Both the position numbers and the translations under genes were made by a program. The notes below the pieces were generated by a model, which saw only the letters and a list, made by a program, of their open reading frames with translations, was not told the origin of the DNA and did not search any database. Positions 23,122-27,054 of a DNA stretch of 27,054 nucleotides are shown here, piece after piece. Each line of letters starts with the position of its first letter. The first letter of the stretch is position 1. Source of the DNA: JBBTYG01 sp964418085 (GTDB lineage Bacteria > Patescibacteriota > Minisyncoccia > UBA6257 > 2-01-FULL-56-20). The DNA lies in contig CAYQKB010000010.1 of NCBI GenBank assembly GCA_964418085.1, positions 1 to 27,054 of the forward strand. Direction: 5' to 3'.

Positions 23122-24258
23122 ATGGAACCACTAGCATCTAAAATCAGACCAAAAACACTCGAGGAGTTTGTCGGCCAGGAACATTTGGTCGGGCCGGGAA
23201 AACCGCTCAATATCGCGATACGTGAGAGGCATATTTTTTCATTTATTTTGTGGGGGCCGCCGGGAGTAGGCAAAACCACCCTCGCCAAAATTTACGCCAC
23301 ATCTCTCAAGGCGAATTTATTTGAACTTTCTGCGGTGTCCGCCGGGAAGGATGATATTAAAGACGTTTTAAAAAGTGGTGGCTTGCTTGCGGGCCCGCGG
23401 ATTCTTTTCCTTGACGAGATTCATCGTTTCAACAAAGCCCAACAGGACTTTCTGCTCCCCTACGTGGAGAAGGGCGATATTGTTCTTATAGGCGCCACAA
23501 CCGAGAATCCGAGTTTTGAGATTATCCCGGCGCTTCTCTCTCGATGCCGAGTGTTTGTATTAAACGAACTTACAGACGATGAGGTGAAAAAGATTATTTT
23601 GCGAACCGGAGTCGAGATGGACGATGATGCCCGAGATTGGCTTGTGCAGATGGCAAACGGAGATGCACGGCAGGCAATCAGTGTCATCGAGAGCGCGGCA
23701 ACACTATACAAACGGATTGACACAGAAGCCCTTAAAAATACGATTCAAAATAAATTTTTGCGTTTCGATAAAAAAGGCGAAGAGCACTACAACACGATCA
23801 GCGCGTTTATAAAAAGCATGCGGGCGAGCCAGCCGGATGCGGCCCTCTATTATCTTGCCCGAATGATCGAATCCGGAGAAGATCCGAAATTTATCGCCCG
23901 ACGGATGGTGATTTTTGCGTCGGAGGATATTGGAATGGCGCAACCAACAGCGCTGGTTGTCGCAAACGAAGTTTTCCGGGCAGTAGAAACTATAGGCATT
24001 CCGGAAGCGGCGATCAATCTTGCGCACGGGGTTGTATATCTTTCAACCGCGCCGAAAGATCGAAGTGCCTACAGTGCATACGGCGATGCAATGGAAGATG
24101 TAAAAAAGTATGGCAATTTGCCGATTCCGATGATGATTCGCAACGCACCCACTAAACTCATGAAAGAGTTGGGATATCACAAAGGATATGAGCTTTATAC
24201 CGATACAAATTTACTGCCGGACAAAATCAAGGGGAAAAAGTATTATAAAAAGAAATAA
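23122..24258 (+). CDS. rarA: Replication-associated recombination ATPase RarA (MgsA)
   Basis: 378 residues, somewhat shorter than the E. coli protein (447). AAA+ core: LASKIRPKTLEEFVGQEHL (4-22), Walker A GPPGVGKT (45-52), Walker B FLDEIHRF (96-103), GATTENPSF (124-132, the RarA/RFC-like sensor region), SRC (140-142), and MANGDARQAISVIESA in the lid. The C-terminal tetramerisation domain shows KSMRASQPDAALYYLARMIESGEDPKFIARRM and a run of family residues through LAHGVVYLSTAPK. RarA acts at stalled replication forks and on single-stranded gaps. It is transcribed away from the lexA gene across the palindromic element. No Shine-Dalgarno lies close to the ATG; GGAG is about 22 nt upstream. Confidence 0.93.
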   Translation: MEPLASKIRPKTLEEFVGQEHLVGPGKPLNIAIRERHIFSFILWGPPGVGKTTLAKIYATSLKANLFELSAVSAGKDDIKDVLKSGGLLAGPRILFLDEIHRFNKAQQDFLLPYVEKGDIVLIGATTENPSFEIIPALLSRCRVFVLNELTDDEVKKIILRTGVEMDDDARDWLVQMANGDARQAISVIESAATLYKRIDTEALKNTIQNKFLRFDKKGEEHYNTISAFIKSMRASQPDAALYYLARMIESGEDPKFIARRMVIFASEDIGMAQPTALVVANEVFRAVETIGIPEAAINLAHGVVYLSTAPKDRSAYSAYGDAMEDVKKYGNLPIPMMIRNAPTKLMKELGYHKGYELYTDTNLLPDKIKGKKYYKKK

Positions 24259-24361
24259 GATCCTTTTAGATAGCCTTCATTTAAAGTTCTAGTGCTCGAG
24301 CGAGGATGACTTATGCCGAATTTTGTTGAACGATGTTCGAACGATACTATGTTTTGATGGT

Positions 24362-24694
24362 TCAACTGCGAGTTCCCATGTAAATAAATACAGCAATTAA
24401 CAAAAGCATGATTAATAGAACGATGTTATGCCAACGCGTTACCGAATTGTTTTCTCTTTGGAGAAAAACATCATTTGATAAGGTCTTATTATTTTTAATA
24501 AATTGGAAAACCCTAAATGAATAGACACCACCAGGAGGCGAAGATAGAGGGTCATTAAACTTCCAATTCTTCCATTCTTGAGAATAATTTTTCTTGACGT
24601 ATTTGATAAGTTTATAAAATCGATATCCCACAATTGAACCGGGTATAATCGCCCAAGTAAAAAGAATGATCACCATATACATCTTAAGTTCCAT
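24362..24694 (-). CDS. Small two-helix membrane protein of unknown function
   Basis: 110 residues with a hydrophobic segment at each end (about 5-24 and 89-107) and a basic, aromatic cytoplasmic-type middle (RFYKLIKYVKKNYSQEWKNWKF, then FRVFQFIKNNK). The arrangement recalls UspB-like proteins but the similarity is only architectural. It stands between rarA (convergent) and tRNA-Leu (same strand, 38 nt away), with no clear operon partner. Confidence 0.6.
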   Translation of the reverse strand: MELKMYMVIILFTWAIIPGSIVGYRFYKLIKYVKKNYSQEWKNWKFNDPLSSPPGGVYSFRVFQFIKNNKTLSNDVFLQRENNSVTRWHNIVLLIMLLLIAVFIYMGTRS

Positions 24695-24731
24695 TTGTTA
24701 TAATAATAACACTATCTTAAAACAGTTGTAG

Positions 24732-24814
24732 TGCGCGGGACAGGAGTTGAACCTGCACGCCCTTACGGGCGCTACCACCTCAAGGTAGTGCGTCTGCCGT
24801 TTCGCCACCCGCGC
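24732..24814 (-). tRNA. tRNA-Leu (anticodon GAG)
   Basis: Reading the - strand: acceptor GCGCGGG pairs with CCCGCGC, discriminator A, D-arm GGCGAAACGGCAGACGC, anticodon stem CUACC/GGUAG with loop UUGAGGU (anticodon GAG, reading CUC and CUU), long class II variable arm CGCCCGUAAGGGCG, and T-arm CAGGUUCAACUCCUG. All are typical of tRNA-Leu. The CCA end is not encoded, since CTAC follows the discriminator. Confidence 0.93.
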
Positions 24815-24871
24815 GCGTATAATCCAGTAAAGATTCTAAATTATTCAGAAATTTCCGTCCAGCACCACTTC

Positions 24872-24913
24872 AAATAAAAAAGGGGCCGTAAAGAAGGTAT
24901 TCTTCCCTCGGCC
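24872..24913 (-). terminator. Rho-independent terminator of the - strand small RNA
   Basis: On the - strand GGCCG (24909-24913) pairs with CGGCC (24884-24888); a further seven pairs, some G-T, form inside around the loop AATAC. It is followed by CCTTTTTTATTTG, a clear T-tract. No protein gene ends in front of it within 300 nt, which points to a non-coding transcript. Confidence 0.7.
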
Positions 24914-25010
24914 ACCTCATAGCACATTTTTAGGGACGTTTGACGTCGCCCTCTGACTTACCCTCCGCTCGTATTGCCACTAAAGGCTCATCGGAGAATT
25001 ACCAGCTGCT
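24872..25010 (-). ncRNA. Putative small RNA A (about 135 nt)
   Basis: The stretch 24820-25230 has no protein gene. On the - strand a TTGACG (25045-25040), 17 nt, TATTTA (25022-25017) promoter is followed by a structured tract that ends in the terminator at 24872-24913. Hairpins visible: CTCCG (24996-24992) with CGGAG, containing GCC-TTTAGT-GGC; and AGGGCGACGT-CAA-ACGTCCCT (around 24934-24954). No Shine-Dalgarno-ATG frame was found within it. I do not recognise the class: tmRNA, SRP RNA and RNase P hallmarks are absent. Extent is inferred from promoter and terminator. Confidence 0.5.
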
Positions 25011-25016
25011 ATATAT

Positions 25017-25045
25017 TAAATACCATCCCAAATTTATTCCGTCAA
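25017..25045 (-). promoter_or_regulatory. Promoter of putative small RNA A
   Basis: TTGACG and TATTTA are separated by 17 nt on the - strand; the -35 matches the consensus in 5 of 6 bases, and the -10 is weak (3 of 6) but sits in an A/T-rich run. Confidence 0.45.
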
Positions 25046-25087
25046 ATCCAAAAATTTTACATCTCCCTGTTTTATATGAATCGAGTA

Positions 25088-25096
25088 TGCTATACT
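25088..25096 (+). promoter_or_regulatory. Extended -10 promoter of putative small RNA B
   Basis: TGCTATACT is an extended -10 (TG, one base, TATACT). There is no strong -35, as is usual for extended -10 promoters. The predicted start is near 25103. It faces away from the promoter at 25017-25045. Confidence 0.5.
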
Positions 25097-25102
25097 TAAC
25101 GT

Positions 25103-25225
25103 AGAGAATTTTACAGCTTCACGGGAGGTTAATCTGTGTGCGGCACTGACATCTGATCCACGAATGTCATGCCGTGTACTAACTATGCCGAGAGCTTACC
25201 CACAAAGCTCTCGGCATTATTTTTC
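25103..25225 (+). ncRNA. Putative small RNA B (about 120 nt) or short leader RNA
   Basis: Bounded by the extended -10 at 25088-25096 and the intrinsic terminator at 25186-25225. Inside, an 11-bp stem with one bulge forms from CGGCA-C-TGACAT (25141-25152) and ATGTCA-TGCCG (25164-25174). A GGGAGG at 25123-25128 lies 7 nt before a GTG that opens a six-codon frame (25136-25156, product MCGTDI), so a very short leader peptide is possible. No gene follows on the + strand, so regulation of a downstream gene in cis is not supported. Class not recognised. Confidence 0.5.
25186..25225 (+). terminator. Rho-independent terminator of small RNA B
   Basis: A perfect 12-bp stem (TGCCGAGAGCTT at 25186-25197 with 25205-25216) around the 7-nt loop ACCCACA, then TTATTTTTC. 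This is among the clearest terminators in the window. Confidence 0.85.
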
Positions 25226-25262
25226 AAAAAAATGTGCGTGCCCGCTTATGCAAGGACGCACA
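25226..25262 (-). terminator. Rho-independent terminator of the 59-codon gene
   Basis: On the - strand TGTGCGT (25262-25256) pairs with ACGCACA (25239-25233), 16 nt apart, followed by seven T. It stands back to back with the + strand terminator at 25186-25225, so the two transcripts end facing each other. It lies 3 nt past the stop of the gene at 25265-25444. Confidence 0.75.
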
Positions 25263-25264
25263 CA

Positions 25265-25444
25265 TTATTTTTTCTGAAAAAGAATCCGTAGTCCAGGATC
25301 CACTTCAGCCAACAGCTCGGAGTTTTCCCCCTCCTGCTCGTGAAAAAGGCGCCGCAGAGCATTTCTATCCTTTTCGGACAAGAACTCGTCCAATACGCTT
25401 TGCGCCTTCTTTAAAACGTCCCGTCTTCTGCACAGTCGAGCCAT
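25265..25444 (-). CDS. 59-residue small protein with a strong Shine-Dalgarno site
   Basis: ATG at 25444 opens a 59-codon frame ending at 25265. It starts MARLCRRRDVLKKAQ and continues with SVLDEFLSEKDRNALRRLF and EQEGENSELLAEVDPGLRIL, a charged, helical and probably cytoplasmic product. GGAGG lies 5 nt before the ATG (GGAGGTAAATATG), the best ribosome-binding site in the window, and a terminator follows directly after the stop, so this is a complete gene. I recognise no family. An opposite-strand open frame at 25234-25512 is treated as a shadow. Confidence 0.65.
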   Translation of the reverse strand: MARLCRRRDVLKKAQSVLDEFLSEKDRNALRRLFHEQEGENSELLAEVDPGLRILFQKK

Positions 25445-25532
25445 ATTTACCTCCGGTTAAGGTTACTACAAAAAGCATAACGCAAAACGCCATTTTTAAG
25501 AAGCGGCGCTGAAGCAAGAGATATAAAATTGA

Positions 25533-25823
25533 TTACAGCGAGACACCAAGCTTCTGCCGAATCCTCGATCCTGAAATCTTTCGTACAAAATAGAGCTTTG
25601 AGCGATGAACCTTTTTCGGCGACGAGAGAATATCTATTTTCGTTATCGTCGGCGCATGGAGCGGAAACGTTTTCTCAACGCCCACGCTTGCCACGACGCC
25701 GCGGACGGTAATTGTTGATCCCGACTCGGAACCGTGCTTCCGGGCGATCACAATACCCTCAAAGACGCTCTTGCCTTTTCCTTCATGCACCCGCACCCGG
25801 GCGCCGGTGCGAACTTTTTTCAT
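25533..25823 (-). CDS. rplS: 50S ribosomal protein L19
   Basis: 96 residues from ATG 25823; earlier starts at 25826 and 25841 are also open. L19 landmarks: RVRVHEGKGKSVFEGIVIARKHG, TITVRGVVASVGVEKTFPLHAPTITKIDIL, and the C-terminal KKVHRSKLYFVRKISGSRIRQK. L19 sits at the 30S-50S interface. The family's N-terminal helix is short or missing, as in some reduced genomes. AGGAG ends 5 nt before the ATG at 25823, which decides the start. The earlier ATG at 25841 lies on the end of the palindromic repeat, in the same register as the xseA start. Confidence 0.88.
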   Translation of the reverse strand: MKKVRTGARVRVHEGKGKSVFEGIVIARKHGSESGSTITVRGVVASVGVEKTFPLHAPTITKIDILSSPKKVHRSKLYFVRKISGSRIRQKLGVSL

Positions 25824-25839
25824 CATTTCTCCTGTAATC

Positions 25840-25954
25840 ATCGCGTTAGAAGCAGATCGCGATCGGCAACCTACTGTAATTTGTTAATGTATGGCGACTA
25901 TTTTTCATGTTTAAAATGTATATATTCCCCCGCGATCGCGGCTTCTAACGGGAT
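25840..25954. repeat. Palindromic element upstream of rplS sharing its ends with the xseA element
   Basis: ATCGCGTTAGAAGC (25840-25853) is the reverse complement of GCTTCTAACGGGAT (25941-25954) with one mismatch. Just inside each end lies a perfect 10-nt palindrome: GATCGCGATC (25855-25864) and CGCGATCGCG (25931-25940). The middle (about 65 nt) is A/T-rich without a frame. The end motif matches that of 18484-18588 in 11 to 12 of 12 bases. Confidence 0.75.
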
Positions 25955-25988
25955 CATAGGATTAGAATATAGAGCAAAAAGTATTTTC

Positions 25989-26056
25989 GGTCAACCGGGT
26001 AGTAGAACTTCGAGTTTTTCGAGGAGCATGCTCGAAGTTTCACTACCAGGTCAACC
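25989..26056. repeat. 17-bp hairpin flanked by GGTCAACC direct repeats, after the CheY-like gene
   Basis: GGTAGTAGAACTTCGAG (25998-26014) pairs with CTCGAAGTTTCACTACC (26031-26047) with two mismatches in the middle; the loop contains a further TTCGAG copy. The hairpin is flanked by GGTCAACC at 25989-25996 and 26049-26056. It starts at the stop codon of the CheY-like gene, so it may serve as its terminator. The direct repeats could mark an insertion. Confidence 0.55.
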
Positions 26057-26449
26057 CTATACGCTAACCGCAGACTGGCCGACCAATTCCTTTATCTTCG
26101 TGACAAGATCATCTATTGATATCCGTATCTTTACAAAAAATTCTCTGGCGCCCAACCGCTTCGCTTTTTGGAAATCACTTTCCTGCGCCAAATTGCTTAA
26201 CACCACAACCGGCGTCTTGCTCACATCCACATTCATTGAAATATATTCCATTACCTCAAAGCCCGACACCTTTGGCATAATGAGATCGAGAACGATAACA
26301 GCCGGCTTTTCTTTTTTTATCGCCGAAAGCCCTTCCTCCCCGTCAAATGCCTGAATAACCCCAAACCCCTCTTTTTCGAGGCGCGCTTTCATGAGCGATG
26401 AAAGAAAGCTGTCGTCTTCTATTAATAAAATTTTTTTTGTTTCTGCCAT
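26057..26449 (-). CDS. Stand-alone CheY-like receiver domain protein
   Basis: 130 residues comprising a receiver domain only. ILLIEDD (7-13) holds the acidic pair, Asp55 in IVLDLIMP is the phosphate acceptor, Ser85 (VVLSN) and Lys107 (FFVKIR) are the switch residues. No output domain, so it probably signals through protein contact. There is no chemotaxis or kinase gene in the window. On the - strand TATACT (26465-26460) ends 10 nt before the ATG, so the leader would be only a few bases; no Shine-Dalgarno. Confidence 0.9.
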   Translation of the reverse strand: MAETKKILLIEDDSFLSSLMKARLEKEGFGVIQAFDGEEGLSAIKKEKPAVIVLDLIMPKVSGFEVMEYISMNVDVSKTPVVVLSNLAQESDFQKAKRLGAREFFVKIRISIDDLVTKIKELVGQSAVSV

Positions 26450-26523
26450 AGATAGTTTAAGTATACCCCACCTCTAAAAACTGCGAAATACTCAATCTTC
26501 AAAGATAATTCACGCAAAGAAAA

Positions 26524-26639
26524 CCCTTTGACTTTGCTCAGGGTCTAAGAAACCGTAGCGCCCGCGCAGATTGCACGTACTAACGGTTTCTAAGAGAGCT
26601 TTTTAGTTATCCCAACTCTGTTCCGCTTTTTTGCGGAAC
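26524..26639. other. Hairpin-rich gap between the 16S gene and the CheY-like gene
   Basis: The gap 26466-26712 has no gene. Hairpins visible: (a) ACCCT/AGGGT at about 26523-26544, which on the - strand is followed by TTTCTTT and may terminate the 16S transcript; (b) TCTAAGAAACCGT (26544-26556) with ACGGTTTCTAAGA (26583-26595), one mismatch; (c) GTTCCGC (26620-26626) with GCGGAAC (26633-26639) around six T. They could be rRNA processing or termination signals. Confidence 0.45.
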
Positions 26640-26712
26640 GCATACGCAACTTACGAATGCCGACTAGCTTTCTGATGTGCTCTAGCCCGAAGGCCAGAGA
26701 TTATCAAAAGAT

Positions 26713-27054
26713 AGTTTAATTGATCCACGCACAGCTTCCGCTACGCGTGCCTTGTTACGACTTCGCCCATGTCACCGATCTTAGACTGATTCCGCCGAAG
26801 TGAAATTTCATCTATTACCGGCTCCCTTGGCGTGACGGGCAGTGAGTACAGGACTCGAGAACGTATTCACCGCGACGTGGCTGATTCGCGATTACTAGCA
26901 ATTCCGGCTTCATGGGGGCAGGTTGCAGCCCCCAATCCGAACTGGGGCGCGGTTTGATGGGATTGGCTCCGCCTTGCGGCTTGGCGACCCATTGTCCGCG
27001 CCATTGTAACACGAGTGTAGCCCAGGGCATCAGAGGGCCATGCTGATTTGACGT
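26713..27054 (-). rRNA. 16S rRNA, 3' part (5' part outside the window)
   Basis: Conserved blocks on the - strand: AAGUCGUAACAAGG (near 26752-26765), GUGAAUACGUUCUCGAG, the region complementary to GACGGGCAGTGAGTAC at 26836-26851, GCUAGUAAUCGCGAAUCAG and GGGCUACACUCGUGUUACAAUGG. The gene runs off the end at about E. coli position 1190. Helix 45 (GUAGCGGAAGCUGU) and GGAUCA are present, but GGAUCA is followed by AUUAAACUAUC in place of CCUCCUU. The 3' end at 26713 is set by analogy (8 nt after GGAUCA) and is uncertain. At positions matching 1396 and 1400 the bases are U and U in place of A and C. No 23S or tRNA follows within the window. Confidence 0.9.

Noticed and set aside
24325..24350. GAAC-GAT-GTTC near the end of rarA as an SOS box
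   Set aside because: The spacing is one base short of CGAAC-N4-GTTCG and it lies between convergent gene ends, not at a promoter.
24820..25230. tmRNA, RNase P or SRP RNA in the gene-free stretch
   Set aside because: The stretch shows none of the hallmark sequences (tag frame and tRNA-like ends, GAGGAAAGUCC, GGAAGG-AGCAGCC); two independent promoter-terminator units fit better.
25734..26354. 206-codon open frame on the + strand across rplS and the CheY-like gene
   Set aside because: It runs antisense to two clear genes and through two palindromic elements, and has no recognisable domain.
1..27054. CRISPR array, prophage or insertion sequence with a transposase
   Set aside because: No regularly spaced direct repeats, no cas genes, no phage structural or integrase genes and no transposase or terminal-repeat pair enclosing one were seen. 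The palindromic elements are non-coding.
1..27054. Recoded UGA (as glycine) as in Gracilibacteria/Absconditabacteria
   Set aside because: Genes end normally at TGA (for example the endonuclease gene at 21172) and no conserved frame needs TGA to be read through.

Overview
The window looks like a chromosomal piece of a Candidate Phyla Radiation (Patescibacteria, probably Parcubacteria-like) bacterium. The evidence is indirect: a 16S rRNA gene fragment that departs from usually invariant positions and has no 23S gene downstream, many short single-domain proteins, few Shine-Dalgarno sequences, a membrane-anchored SurA-N protein without a PPIase domain, and palindromic elements packed between genes. 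UGA is used as a stop (for example at the end of the restriction gene), so the genetic code appears standard. No phylum-level marker was searched, so the lineage is an inference.

Layout. (1) 1-1004: the end of a coiled-coil membrane protein on the + strand, overlapping tail to tail with a DUF6629-like membrane protein. (2) 1030-13425, all on the - strand: a surface-polysaccharide region. It holds two paralogous lectin-fold surface proteins at its edges. Between them are a DPM1-like glycosyltransferase, a GlmU-type nucleotidyltransferase fused to a Nudix domain, a PgaB-like deacetylase with a C-terminal sandwich domain, a NodC/HAS-type processive synthase, a UDP-glucose-dehydrogenase-like protein lacking its third domain, a second secreted deacetylase and an OmpR-type response regulator. 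Together these could make, modify and hold an amino-sugar (possibly uronate-containing) polymer at the cell surface. (3) 13873-17108, + strand: a beta-lactamase-fold serine hydrolase, an unknown exported protein and a SanA/YdcF protein, which is an envelope theme again. (4) 17128-18485: exonuclease VII (xseB, xseA) on the - strand. (5) 18484-18932: two palindromic elements in a gene-poor gap. (6) 18983-19636: SurA-N-like protein. (7) 19667-22876: a restriction-modification pair placed directly downstream of a LexA-type repressor whose own promoter is a large palindrome. (8) 22943-24694: another palindromic element, rarA, and a small membrane protein. (9) 24732-25823: tRNA-Leu(GAG), a divergent pair of putative small RNAs with promoters and terminators, a 59-codon gene with a strong Shine-Dalgarno, and rplS. 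(10) 25839-27054: palindromic repeats, a CheY-like protein, and the 3' part of 16S rRNA.

The points most worth following are: a 16S 3' tail that has no CCUCC, beside genes that mostly lack Shine-Dalgarno sites and several that look leaderless; a family of palindromic elements whose terminal repeat supplies the bases just before the start codons of xseA and rplS; a 272-nt cloverleaf-like element; the nucleotidyltransferase-Nudix fusion inside the polysaccharide locus; the LexA-like gene apparently heading a restriction-modification operon; and the two facing small-RNA units. Positions and pairings were read by eye; no database or folding program was run.
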